Source: Chitinophaga jiangningensis
Lineage (GTDB): Bacteria; Bacteroidota; Bacteroidia; Chitinophagales; Chitinophagaceae
Direction of reading: 5' to 3'
Length of the DNA: 64,000 bases
Assembly: GCF_900142605.1 (NCBI RefSeq)
Contig: NZ_FRBL01000010.1
Coordinates: 124,001 to 188,000 of the forward strand
Part shown: positions 8,405-16,569 of the stretch, piece by piece
Position numbering within the stretch: the stretch's first letter is position 1
Layout of the letters: every line of letters starts with the position of its first letter
The notes under the pieces: generated by a model
The model's input: the letters and a program-made list of their open reading frames with translations, nothing else
Told to the model about the DNA's origin: nothing
The model's database searches: none
Made by a program: the position numbers and the translations under genes

Positions 8405-10567
8405 ATGAAAAAAACGTTCCTTGTGCTTTTGACTGGATGTGTGATGAGCACCATGCAGCATGCCTATGCACAGCAACGCCTCTACACTATGTCGGAAGCC
8501 ACCAACGGACTTCGGATGGAACTCGCTCCTGAGCGCGTAAAAATGTTTGAATGGATTCCGGGTGAAGATGCCTACACCAGAGCCGTCACCGTAAACGGTA
8601 ACATCGCCTGGGTAAAGTATACGCTGCCACAAGCAAAAGCAGATACCCTGCTCACCACCAATTCCCTGAATGCACAACTTTTTGCCGCCAAACCACTGCG
8701 CGGCCTGCCGATGATGCACTGGATCAACAACAGCAGTGCATGGTTTTCCATCGGTAATCAACTTTATACGGTAACACTTGAAAATGGAAAATGGACTGCC
8801 GCCAGCTGGTGCGAACTACCGGAAGGCGCGGAGAACATTACCGTAAATAATAAAAGCCGCCAGATTGCCTGGACGGTGGCCAACAATTTATTCCTGCGCA
8901 CGGCCGATGGTAAAACACAGGCAGTCACCAACGATGCGGACGTCAATATCGTAAACGGTAAAAGCGTGCACCGCGATGAGTTTGGGATCAACGGAGGTAT
9001 TTTCTTCTCCCCGGATGGAAATCAACTCGCGTTTTATCGCATGGATCAACGGATGGTCAACGATTATCCGATCATCGACTGGTCGGTCGTACCTGCAAAA
9101 TCCAACCTTATCAAATACCCGATGGCAGGAGGTAAATCCCATGAGGTGACCCTGGGGGTATACCAGCCATCTACCCAAAAAACAGTATTTCTGAAAACAG
9201 GCCTGCCGGCAGATCATTACCTGACCTGCGTTACCTGGGCGCCTGATCAGCAATCCGTATATATCGCTATTTTAAACAGGGAACAAAATCACCTCTGGCT
9301 CAATCAATACAGCGCCACTACCGGCGACCTGGTGAAAACCCTGTTTGAGGAAACAGACAGCAAATATGTTCATCCTGAGCACGCGCTTTCCTTCGTGCCC
9401 GGCAAAAACGATCAGTTTATCTGGTACTCGGACCGCGATGGTTACCGGCATTTATATCTCTATAATACCAATGGCCAACTGGTTAAACAACTGACCAAAG
9501 GCAACTGGGTGGTGAACGATATTATCGGTTACAATACCAACACCGCGGAAGTGATCTTTACATCTGCCAAAGAAAGTCCGATGGAAAAGCACTTATATGC
9601 GGTAAGCCTGAAAAATGCAGCGCTTCGCCGGCTGGACAATGCAGCAGGCTGGCACGAAGGCCAGGTGAGCAGCAATGGTAGCTATGTGCTGGACGCCTAT
9701 AGTTCAGCTACCGTGCCGGCAGTATCACAGGTGCTGGGTGTGAAATCGAAATTCCAGCAAACGCTGGTGCAGAGCGCAGATCCGCTGAAAGCATTCAAAC
9801 GCCCTGAAATCAGGAATGTAACGCTGAAAGCAGACGATGGTACTCCGCTGTATGGTAAGCTGATCCTGCCTGCTGACTTCGACTCTACCCGTAAATATCC
9901 TACCATCGTGTACCTGTATAATGGTCCGAATGTGCAGCTGATTAAAAATACTTATCCTGCCAGTGGTAACCTGTGGTATGAATACATGGCACAGCATGGC
10001 TACGTGGTATTTACCATGGATGGCCGTGGTAGCCTCAACCGGGGAATGGCTTTTGAACAGGCTACTTTCCGTCAGCTGGGCACGGTGGAAATGAATGATC
10101 AGCTGCAGGGAGTTGCTTACCTGAAATCACTCCCATATGTGAATGCCGATAAAATGGGCGTACATGGCTGGAGCTTCGGTGGTTTCATGACTACTTCGCT
10201 GATGCTGCGTCATCCGGAGGTTTTTAAAGCGGCAGTAGCCGGCGGGCCGGTGATCGACTGGAGTATGTATGAGGTGATGTATACAGAGAGGTATATGGAT
10301 ACGCCACAGGAAAATCCGCAAGGATATGCAGATAACAACCTGCTTACCAAAGCGAAGAACCTGAAAGGGCATCTGATGCTGATTCACGGTACTAATGATG
10401 ATGTAGTGGTATGGCAGCATTCCATTAATTTCCTGAGAGCCTGTGTGGATTCACAAACGCAGGTGGATTACTTCGTATATCCGGGACATTTACATAATGT
10501 GCTGGGGAAAGACAGGGTGCATCTGATGCAGAAGATTACGGATTATTTTGATCAATATTTAAAATAA
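8405..10567 (+). CDS. Dipeptidyl peptidase IV-type serine peptidase (family S9B), exported
   Basis: I start the gene at ATG 8405 (720 residues) because it opens a good signal peptide, MKKTFLVLLTGCVMS then HAYAQ; the longer frame upstream overlaps the previous gene. The N-terminal two thirds is a DPPIV-type beta propeller, with DEFGINGGIFFSPDGNQLAFYRMD as its conserved entry, containing the EF-type acidic patch. The alpha/beta hydrolase domain carries the triad Ser590 in GWSFGG, Asp665 in HGTNDD and His706 in RVHLMQ. The enzyme should release X-Pro or X-Ala dipeptides from peptides in the periplasm. A terminator hairpin follows the gene. Confidence 0.93.
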   Translation: MKKTFLVLLTGCVMSTMQHAYAQQRLYTMSEATNGLRMELAPERVKMFEWIPGEDAYTRAVTVNGNIAWVKYTLPQAKADTLLTTNSLNAQLFAAKPLRGLPMMHWINNSSAWFSIGNQLYTVTLENGKWTAASWCELPEGAENITVNNKSRQIAWTVANNLFLRTADGKTQAVTNDADVNIVNGKSVHRDEFGINGGIFFSPDGNQLAFYRMDQRMVNDYPIIDWSVVPAKSNLIKYPMAGGKSHEVTLGVYQPSTQKTVFLKTGLPADHYLTCVTWAPDQQSVYIAILNREQNHLWLNQYSATTGDLVKTLFEETDSKYVHPEHALSFVPGKNDQFIWYSDRDGYRHLYLYNTNGQLVKQLTKGNWVVNDIIGYNTNTAEVIFTSAKESPMEKHLYAVSLKNAALRRLDNAAGWHEGQVSSNGSYVLDAYSSATVPAVSQVLGVKSKFQQTLVQSADPLKAFKRPEIRNVTLKADDGTPLYGKLILPADFDSTRKYPTIVYLYNGPNVQLIKNTYPASGNLWYEYMAQHGYVVFTMDGRGSLNRGMAFEQATFRQLGTVEMNDQLQGVAYLKSLPYVNADKMGVHGWSFGGFMTTSLMLRHPEVFKAAVAGGPVIDWSMYEVMYTERYMDTPQENPQGYADNNLLTKAKNLKGHLMLIHGTNDDVVVWQHSINFLRACVDSQTQVDYFVYPGHLHNVLGKDRVHLMQKITDYFDQYLK

Positions 10568-10593
10568 GCCATTTTTTAGGTAGATAATATTTG

Positions 10594-10630
10594 GAGGCTG
10601 TCTCAAAAGCAATTTGAGGCAGCCTCTTTT
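10594..10630 (+). terminator. Rho-independent terminator after the S9 peptidase gene
   Basis: A 14-base stem beginning GAGGCTG and closing CAGCCTC, with one mismatch, has a five-base AGCAA loop and ends in TTTT. It lies 27 bases after the stop codon. The remaining 220 bases before the first thioredoxin gene show one CAGTGAACAA repeat copy (10752-10761) and AT-rich promoter-like sequence. Confidence 0.8.
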
Positions 10631-10852
10631 AATTGTCAGAAAAAATCCCGCCCTCTTTTCTTTTACACTAATTCTCCAATAATAGCCCTCATCCGGTACC
10701 TTTCCGCCAAAAATCCCTTAGCATCCTATTCTAAAAAATTAAGAAATTATCCAGTGAACAACAAAACTTAGGTATTTACTGTTACGTCGCAGAAATACCA
10801 ATGATGATTATTAATTCACTATAATCCTTTATAACCATTACATAAATATGCT

Positions 10853-11221
10853 ATGACGTTAAAAATCACTGATGCTAATTACGACCGTGAAGTAGAATTA
10901 GCAAATCAACTTGTTATCATTTTCTTCTGGGAAGAACAATGTGGCCCTTGCAGAATACTCAGTTCGGTCATTGAAGAGCTGGCAAATGATTATAAGGGTA
11001 GCATTCAGGCAGGTAAACTAAAGGTGTGTAATTTAAATTTGGATGAAAATCCCGAGACTGCCAGCACCTTTGACTTCAAAAGCTTGCCCAGGGTCCTGTT
11101 TTTTATAAACGGCTCGGTTGTCTTCGAACATGCCGGCATTATCTCTAAAGCAGAACTGGCCAAAAATATCGGGTATTACCAACCAATAGCAGACAAACTT
11201 ATCAGCGAAAGGGAACAATAA
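10853..11221 (+). CDS. Thioredoxin-fold protein with CGPC active site
   Basis: This 122-residue protein has the thioredoxin fold with the redox pair C30-G-P-C33. The residue before the first Cys is Gln instead of the Trp of classical thioredoxin (FFWEEQCGPC), and the cis-proline loop reads KSLPRVL. It has no signal peptide, so it is cytoplasmic. A second thioredoxin gene follows after 72 bases. The EEQ sequence around the active site will change redox potential and partner choice, so it may not be the general thioredoxin. Base composition is visibly more AT-rich than in the surrounding metabolic genes. Confidence 0.88.
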   Translation: MTLKITDANYDREVELANQLVIIFFWEEQCGPCRILSSVIEELANDYKGSIQAGKLKVCNLNLDENPETASTFDFKSLPRVLFFINGSVVFEHAGIISKAELAKNIGYYQPIADKLISEREQ

Positions 11222-11293
11222 CATTACACCCTACAAACGCTAACATCTGACAAACAATCCTATTATTTTAACAAACAATTTAAACCTGATCAA

Positions 11294-11659
11294 ATGCTTA
11301 TAGAATTAACAACATCAAATTTTGATGAGGAAGTAGAAAAGGCAGACAAACCTGTATTTATTAGCTTCTGGGCAGCATGGTGTGGCCCCTGCAACTTATT
11401 CCACCCACTCATGGAGCAGCTAGCCGAAAAGTATGCAGATACAATAATGGTCTGTAGGGTAGACACTGAGAAGGAAGGTCAACTAGCAAGTGCATTCGAA
11501 GTCAAGAAGATTCCCACCCTCATGATAATCAAAAATAGAACTATTATATACTGTCAACCAGGCGCTCTTTCCATGGAGCAACTGGAAGACCTGGTCGATC
11601 AGGCAATCCGCGTAAACATAGAAGAGTTAAACTCCCCGAAATTTTTAACGACTAAATAA
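11294..11659 (+). CDS. Thioredoxin
   Basis: This 121-residue protein is a standard thioredoxin: FWAAWCGPC with C30 and C33, the conserved buried charged residue region before the active site, and a KKIPTLMI cis-proline loop. It is cytoplasmic and should reduce protein disulfides with electrons from thioredoxin reductase, which is not in this window. It is the second of a tandem pair whose members share length and fold but differ in most positions, so the duplication is not recent. Confidence 0.93.
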   Translation: MLIELTTSNFDEEVEKADKPVFISFWAAWCGPCNLFHPLMEQLAEKYADTIMVCRVDTEKEGQLASAFEVKKIPTLMIIKNRTIIYCQPGALSMEQLEDLVDQAIRVNIEELNSPKFLTTK

Positions 11660-11671
11660 TACGAGACACCG

Positions 11672-11852
11672 GAAAATTTGAACCTTCATCGTTATGATAA
11701 CCAACCCGTAACAGAAGTACACATTGGTAGGTGGCGTACATCCTAAAATGCGGCTGGATTTCTTTGTAGAACTGATCCAGAAAATCAGGGCACATCACCC
11801 GGACCTTCACAGCAAAGGCTTTATCGCAGTGGAACTGGATTATACCTGATAA
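11672..11852 (+). pseudogene. Degenerate fragment of aminofutalosine synthase gene (mqnE)
   Basis: Read from 11672, the frame gives NLNLHRYDNQPVTEVHI up to 11725. One extra base (11726) then shifts the frame, after which VGGVHPKMRLDFFVELIQ, then KIRAHHPDLHSKGFIAVELDY, follows to two consecutive stops at 11847-11852. The run PVTEVHI-VGGVHPKM...FFVELI...HPDLH.KGF.AVELDY is the conserved middle block of the radical SAM menaquinone enzyme MqnE. Only about 60 of roughly 390 residues remain, with no CxxxCxxC cluster motif. The 88 bases before the terminator show no further recognisable match. An intact copy must lie elsewhere if the organism makes menaquinone by the futalosine route. Confidence 0.72.
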
Positions 11853-11940
11853 TGAGGTAAAGATCTTCGATCGGTCGGGACGACTTGTATATCAGCGTAT
11901 GTTACAATCTGGAGAAAATAGCGGAGGTACAACAGGAATA

Positions 11941-11971
11941 AAAAAAGAGGAGCAATTGCTCCCCTTTTTTT
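11941..11971. terminator. Bidirectional terminator
   Basis: A GGAGCAATTGCTCC palindrome is flanked by an A-run on the left and a T-run on the right, so it can stop transcription from either side. It lies between the mqnE remnant (plus) and the DUF1349 gene (minus), whose stop codon touches its edge. Confidence 0.8.
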
Positions 11972-12644
11972 ATTCCCCGTTTTTATTATCCTTAAAGCCG
12001 GTGGGCTTGTATTTGATATCAGAGAAAATACTTTCGCATTCAGCGCCCAGAGGCGATTGCGAGGAGAATCCCAACTTGATTTTTCCACCCGGGTTGAAGT
12101 TGACCATGCGGGCGGCAGTCCAGCTTTTGCCGGCATCGAGGGAGTAAAACATGCCATAGAAGTTGCCTCTTTTGCTCAGTCGCATCAGTACTTCGTTGGT
12201 ACTGGATACGGCGTTGGTAGCATCGTCTGTAAAGGTGTTGGTTACACCGGAACAAACGGACAGATAGCCATAGTGGCTCTTTTCAAAGAGAAACTTGATG
12301 TAGTGTGTACTGTCTGCATACACGAAGATGGCCCCGCCATCGTAGGTGTCGTTGAACCCTACTTTTACTTTGGCGGTAACGGTGAAGTCGGCATCCGGCT
12401 GAAACAGCAGGATAGGCGCGTTGGTGGCTTTAAAGTCGCCTCCACCGTAATGAAAGAAGTCGGTGCCTTTAGTGGCAGTAATAGAAAGGCTGTTGCCGTA
12501 GGCGACTGACAAGGCTGGCTTGTTGAGCCAGTATCCTGCGGACGGCATTCCGGCAATGTGTACAGAGTCGTCAGCGGGTGCAGCCTGGACTGTGGTGCTG
12601 AAACATGCGGCCAGTACTAACAGGGAAGCATAGATGCTTTTCAT
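11970..12644 (-). CDS. Exported DUF1349 protein, concanavalin-like fold
   Basis: This 224-residue protein has a signal peptide (MKSIYASLLVLAACFSTTVQA) and a mature domain matching DUF1349: FFHYGGGDFKATNAPILLF, a GAIFVYADSTHYIKF core strand pair and WTAARMVNF near the end. Such domains are beta sandwiches resembling carbohydrate-binding or lectin folds and often occur near glycan-degrading enzymes. No catalytic residue is assigned. It lies 27 bases after the SGNH hydrolase gene, so both probably share the LacI-type operator upstream of that gene. Confidence 0.82.
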   Translation of the reverse strand: MKSIYASLLVLAACFSTTVQAAPADDSVHIAGMPSAGYWLNKPALSVAYGNSLSITATKGTDFFHYGGGDFKATNAPILLFQPDADFTVTAKVKVGFNDTYDGGAIFVYADSTHYIKFLFEKSHYGYLSVCSGVTNTFTDDATNAVSSTNEVLMRLSKRGNFYGMFYSLDAGKSWTAARMVNFNPGGKIKLGFSSQSPLGAECESIFSDIKYKPTGFKDNKNGE

Positions 12645-12671
12645 AAAACAATAGAATTTATTGTACAGATT

Positions 12672-13799
12672 TTAAGGTTTGCCTTTGATGAGTTTATCCA
12701 GTACCGGGAACATTTTTGCGGCAAAGCGTTCCATGCCTACGTCGTTGGGGTGTACGCCATCTACGGTGCCTTCGTGGTCGTTGCCAATGAGGCCTTCGCC
12801 GGTTTGGTAAAAGAGATTTTTGATGCCTTGTTTTTGCAGTTCAGCGAACGCCTTTTTCAGTTCTGCCTGTTTTTTAAGAGAGGTTTGTTTTACGACAGGG
12901 TTGAAGAAGCCGCTTTCGTATACAAAATTCTCCAGGAGCAGGATAGGTGCGTTGGGTCTGCATTTTCGGATCTGCTGCACCAGTTTTACGGAGCGATCAT
13001 AGATTTCTTCCGGTTGGGTGTTAGGGTTGCAATCGATCACGAAGAGCGCTGCATCTATTTCGCAGAGTGATTCGCCGACAGTAGTTTCGAAGGTGCCGTT
13101 GCCGCTGAAGCCGAAGTTGATGATCTGGCGTTGCAGTTTGCGCACGAGGATATTGGTAAAAGCCATACCCGGACGGGAGGCGCTGGCACCTTGTGCGATG
13201 CTGCTGCCGTACCAGGCAATCGGTTTTTTGTCGAGCAGTGTGGTGGATTGTGGTTTGGTGATTTCAGCGCCTGCATTTACGCCGATAGATAAGGAATCCA
13301 CACCATCGTAGAGGGGGAGGAAGAGGAGGTATTCGCGGGCAACGTTTTCACCGTTGGTGAGGATGTTGCGCTGGAAGTTGCCGCCGTTACCATCGGGCAC
13401 GCCGCTGTTGACGAACTGCCATTGGTTACCCACGAGGGCGTACAGGTCGAGGCCTTTTACGCCGATGGGCGACATGTTGTTGAGGGCAGCATTATTTTTC
13501 GCTTTCCATTTAGCGCCGATGGTATTGGCATTAGAGCGGAAGCGGATAGCGATGCCTGCGGAGTTCTGGCTGAGCGACCAGATGACGGGTCGCACGGTGG
13601 CTTTGAATTTTTCAGGCATGCGGTTATAATTCGGTTCGTTGTGATACTTATCTATTACCGGAAATTCCATCGCATCGTGGTATACCAGATCGGGTTTGGC
13701 GGGTGTGGTTTTGGTTTGGGCATTCACGGTGGCAGATAGCAGAATAGCTGGCAGTAAAGGCTTCAGGTATCCGAGTAGATTTTTTTTCATTGATGGCAT
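12672..13799 (-). CDS. Exported SGNH/GDSL-family hydrolase with N-terminal GxDLY domain
   Basis: The start is ATG at 13799 or 13790; both open a signal peptide ending near VNAQT, while the longer frame would run through the operator. Residues 35-185 form the beta-sandwich N-terminal domain with the GLDLY signature at 116-120. The hydrolase domain follows: block I is WYGSSIAQG with Ser200 as nucleophile (GSSI replacing GDSI), GFSGNG is at 230-235, an FVIDCNPN block is at 253-260, and the Asp/His pair is D347 and H350 in DGVHPND. These enzymes are usually carbohydrate esterases or lipases, acting outside the cytoplasm. The gene is the first of a two-gene unit under the LacI-type operator. Confidence 0.85.
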   Translation of the reverse strand: MPSMKKNLLGYLKPLLPAILLSATVNAQTKTTPAKPDLVYHDAMEFPVIDKYHNEPNYNRMPEKFKATVRPVIWSLSQNSAGIAIRFRSNANTIGAKWKAKNNAALNNMSPIGVKGLDLYALVGNQWQFVNSGVPDGNGGNFQRNILTNGENVAREYLLFLPLYDGVDSLSIGVNAGAEITKPQSTTLLDKKPIAWYGSSIAQGASASRPGMAFTNILVRKLQRQIINFGFSGNGTFETTVGESLCEIDAALFVIDCNPNTQPEEIYDRSVKLVQQIRKCRPNAPILLLENFVYESGFFNPVVKQTSLKKQAELKKAFAELQKQGIKNLFYQTGEGLIGNDHEGTVDGVHPNDVGMERFAAKMFPVLDKLIKGKP

Positions 13800-13857
13800 A
13801 TTTGTTAAAAGAGTTTCCGAAGGTAAGGATAAGAAAAAATACCGGAATTTGCCAATT

Positions 13858-13894
13858 ACGCAAACGCTTGCGTGGTTAACGCAAGCGTTTGCGT
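13858..13894. promoter_or_regulatory. Paired LacI-family operators
   Basis: Two 16-base sites, ACGCAAACGCTTGCGT (13858-13873) and ACGCAAGCGTTTGCGT (13879-13894), are exact reverse complements separated by GGTTA. Each is itself a near-palindrome with the central CG typical of LacI/PurR-type operators. They lie 59-95 bases upstream of the SGNH hydrolase start, and a LacI-family gene begins 1.3 kb away, making that protein the natural candidate ligand. Confidence 0.8.
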
Positions 13895-13980
13895 AGTGTA
13901 ATTCTAAAAACATTTGCTTAAACTAGTGGTATGAAAGAGAAGAAAGAGATTTCTTCCCGCATGAAAAGCAGCTTATTTAG

Positions 13981-14152
13981 ACAGTGAACGATAAGGCGCA
14001 ATACAGTGAACAATTAACGCGCCACAACAACAGTGAACAAGCAAACAGTGAACAACGTCCGCATTTTTCTAGATGCGTTATTTAAGTTACAGTGAGCAAG
14101 CGTAATAAATACGCCAACAGTGAACAATAATTTTAATTAAGAACAGTGAACA
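13981..14152 (+). repeat. Cluster of seven ACAGTGAACAA direct repeats
   Basis: Same-strand copies begin at 13981 (ACAGTGAAC), 14003, 14030, 14045, 14089 (one mismatch, GAGCAA), 14117 and 14143 (ACAGTGAACA). Start-to-start spacing is 22, 27, 15, 44, 28 and 26 bases, so it is not a CRISPR array. They fill the gene-free stretch 13895-14205 between the double operator and the end of the LacI gene. One more full copy lies in the LacI gene leader (15255-15265) and a 10-base match lies at 10752-10761. No coding frame or hairpin accounts for them. Confidence 0.75.
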
Positions 14153-14205
14153 GCGTCGTGGAACCTGCCATAGGGAGCAACTATGGCAAGGTTTACGACA
14201 GGGGA

Positions 14206-15228
14206 TCAGGTGTGTAACACCAGCTGCGATTCCATGATTAATTGCTGGTAATCGTTGAAGTCGTGATCGCCGTTTAATATGCTCAACAGCATATTGGTAG
14301 CGGCCTGGCCCTGTTCGTACGGAAACTGCTCTACCGAGGCAGCGGGCGGATAGGCCGTATAGCTGCTGACCGGTGTATTGGCGTAAGATACAAAAGTAAT
14401 ATCTTTATTTATCTCCAATTTTTGTTTGAGTGCATACTGCACCGCATCCATCGCTACATAATCATTAAATGTGACCACGGCGGTTACCTTTCTTTTCAGA
14501 GAGAGCAGTTGTTTCATGGCTTCGGCGGTACCGGCGGCTGTGAGGTCTGCGCTTACGATCAGTTCAGGATCATATTTAAGGCGATGCTTGTGCAGGGCAC
14601 GCATATACCCTGCTGCGCGTTCTTTGCTGGCCACGAGCTGTTCGGGGCCATTGATCATGCCGATTACGCGGTGTCCTTTTTTGAGGAGGAAATCCACTGC
14701 CTGTACGGTACCTGATTCCAGGTTGCAGGATACGGAATGAATATTTGGTAAGTCGGGAATACGATCAAAAAATACCACCGGAATTTTTGCCTGTCGCAAC
14801 ATTTCGAAGTGCTCGTAGTTGCGGGTATTTTTTCCGATGGATACAATGCAGCCATCCACGCGGTGTTGCTTCATACTTTGAATGATCTGCTTTTCGCGGG
14901 CTTCGTCGTCGTGGGACTGGCCCAGGAGCACTGTATAATTATTGCTGTAGGCAGTATCTTCAATACCACTGATGGCGCTGGAAAAGAATGCTTCTGATAA
15001 TTCAGGCAGCAGGATGCCGATGGTAAAGGTTTTGCCCTGCTGAAAGAAAATGGCGGTCTGGTTACGTTCATAACCCAGTTCGGCCGCGAGCTGCTGTACA
15101 CGTGCTTTTGTTCTCAGACCAATGCTATGGTGGTCATGCAGGGCACGTGATACGGTAGATACGGATATGTTGAGTCGTTTCGCAATTTCTTTTATTGTTG
15201 GCTGACCCGAAGAAACCACCTTTCTCAT
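14206..15228 (-). CDS. LacI-family transcriptional regulator
   Basis: This 340-residue protein has an N-terminal LacI helix-turn-helix, TIKEIAKRLNISVSTVSRAL (residues 11-30), the hinge helix region ending ELGYERNQ, and a periplasmic-binding-protein-like sugar domain from about residue 66. It should bind a pseudo-palindromic operator with a central CG and respond to a sugar or sugar phosphate. The paired operator at 13858-13894 upstream of the SGNH hydrolase/DUF1349 unit is the obvious target. An ACAGTGAACAA repeat sits 27-37 bases before its own start codon. Confidence 0.92.
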   Translation of the reverse strand: MRKVVSSGQPTIKEIAKRLNISVSTVSRALHDHHSIGLRTKARVQQLAAELGYERNQTAIFFQQGKTFTIGILLPELSEAFFSSAISGIEDTAYSNNYTVLLGQSHDDEAREKQIIQSMKQHRVDGCIVSIGKNTRNYEHFEMLRQAKIPVVFFDRIPDLPNIHSVSCNLESGTVQAVDFLLKKGHRVIGMINGPEQLVASKERAAGYMRALHKHRLKYDPELIVSADLTAAGTAEAMKQLLSLKRKVTAVVTFNDYVAMDAVQYALKQKLEINKDITFVSYANTPVSSYTAYPPAASVEQFPYEQGQAATNMLLSILNGDHDFNDYQQLIMESQLVLHT

Positions 15229-15614
15229 ACTATTTCGACGTTAATGGAATATATACAGTGAACAAGCTGGCGGGTAAGTTAATTATTAATACTTAGAAAC
15301 CCGTTTAAAACTATCTAAAGCTAGCGAACACAATCTATACGAATGTAATAATACTTTGGAGAACTTGACATATGTAGTTTATATTAAAGATATGGGGCCG
15401 CCACAGGCGGGTTAGAATCATTATGCAATAAACAGATATATACGTACAATAATATCTATTTATTTGTAACTAATCAAATTTTAATACCTTTTTACAAGAT
15501 TTTGTTAAGAATAGGTGTCTTCGGCCTGTTATTTGCAATTAGGGGAGTAAATTGCCAACGTCCAGCCCGTTAACCCATCATAAATTTTTTTAAGATTATT
15601 AAATACTCAATCTT
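15229..15614. other. Gene-free region between divergent LacI and OmpA genes
   Basis: This 386-base stretch holds the promoters of both divergent genes. Visible elements are an ACAGTGAACAA repeat copy at 15255-15265 and a small CCGCC-ACA-GGCGG hairpin at 15398-15410. No small gene or RNA was recognised. Confidence 0.5.
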
Positions 15615-16478
15615 ATGACAATACAACGATATGTCTTGCCGGTACTTGCAGCAGCAACCGTACTTGCTTCCTGTTCAGCTCCACGTAAGCTGCGGGAATC
15701 AGAGGCAAGAAACGCACGACTGGATAGCCTGTACAAAGACGCTACTGCCAAATTACAACGCTGTGATGAGGATGCTGCACGTGCGGCCGCTGCTTATAAA
15801 GATCGCGTAGCCAGCCTCACCGAAAAGCAACAGCAACTGCAAACAAACAATACGCAGATGCTGGATCATCTGAAAGAGCTGTCTGTCATCTCGAGCAGTC
15901 AGGCGGAAAGCATCAAGAAATCGCTGGATAACATCGGTGCAAAAGATGCGTATATTAAAGACCTGCAAGGTGCTATTGCCCGCAAGGACTCCTTAAATAT
16001 GCAGCTGGTGCTCAATCTGAAAGGTGCCATCGGCAACCTGGATGATAAGGACATCAATATTAAGGTAGAGAAAGGTGTAGTATACATCGACATTTCCGAT
16101 AAACTGCTGTTTAAAAGTGGTAGCTATGAGGTAACGGACAAAGCAAAAGATGTGTTGGGTAAGGTGGCGAAAGTATTGCTGAACCAGCCTGATATCGAGT
16201 TCATGGTGGAGGGTCATACGGATAATGTTCCTTACCGTCCGAACGTATTGCTGGATAACTGGGATCTGAGTGTGAAACGTGCTACCAGCGTGGTTCGTAT
16301 TCTGCAGAACCAATATGGTATTCCTCCAGCAAGGATGACTGCTGCCGGACGTTCTGAATATGTGCCTGTGGCTAGTAACGATACGCCGGAGGGTAAGTCT
16401 GCTAACCGCAGAACGAGGATTGTGATCCTGCCTCAGCTGGATCAGTTCTTTAAGCTGTTGGAAAAACCAGCGAATTAA
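15615..16478 (+). CDS. OmpA-family outer-membrane lipoprotein
   Basis: This 287-residue protein starts with a lipoprotein signal ending VLASC, so Cys19 is the likely lipidated residue. Residues 25-135 are charged and helical with coiled-coil character (ESEARNARLDSLYKDATAKLQ and following). The C-terminal OmpA domain carries the peptidoglycan-binding signature: VEGHTDNVPY, NWDLSVKRATSVV and SANRRTRI. It should tether the outer membrane to the cell wall. It is followed by a strong terminator. Confidence 0.93.
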   Translation: MTIQRYVLPVLAAATVLASCSAPRKLRESEARNARLDSLYKDATAKLQRCDEDAARAAAAYKDRVASLTEKQQQLQTNNTQMLDHLKELSVISSSQAESIKKSLDNIGAKDAYIKDLQGAIARKDSLNMQLVLNLKGAIGNLDDKDINIKVEKGVVYIDISDKLLFKSGSYEVTDKAKDVLGKVAKVLLNQPDIEFMVEGHTDNVPYRPNVLLDNWDLSVKRATSVVRILQNQYGIPPARMTAAGRSEYVPVASNDTPEGKSANRRTRIVILPQLDQFFKLLEKPAN

Positions 16479-16504
16479 GATTTGTATTTTTGCAGCAATA
16501 TTTT

Positions 16505-16569
16505 AAGCCCTCGCCTTCGGCGAGGGCTTTTTCGTTCAGTCCACGGCCGCAGGCCGTGGGCTGAACGAA
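16505..16569. repeat. Two adjacent hairpins: terminator plus palindromic element
   Basis: The first hairpin (16505-16529) has an 11-bp perfect stem AAGCCCTCGCC with a UUCG-type tip and a T-run, and terminates the OmpA gene. The second (16531-16569) is an 18-bp stem from TTCGTTCAG to CTGAACGAA with one G-U pair and a three-base GCA loop. The second lies inside the 3' end of the minus-strand DUF2867 gene and encodes its last residues and stop codon. Confidence 0.8.

Noticed and set aside
11853..11940. Continuation of the mqnE relic to the terminator
   Set aside because: Fragments such as YNLEKIAEVQQE are open but do not match MqnE in order, so the relic was ended at the double stop.
13800..13913. 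38-residue N-terminal extension of the SGNH hydrolase
   Set aside because: It runs through the double operator and hides the signal peptide that starts at 13799 or 13790.
13981..14152. Possible CRISPR array from the ACAGTGAACAA copies
   Set aside because: The repeat is only 11 bases, spacing runs from 15 to 44 bases, and no cas gene is present.
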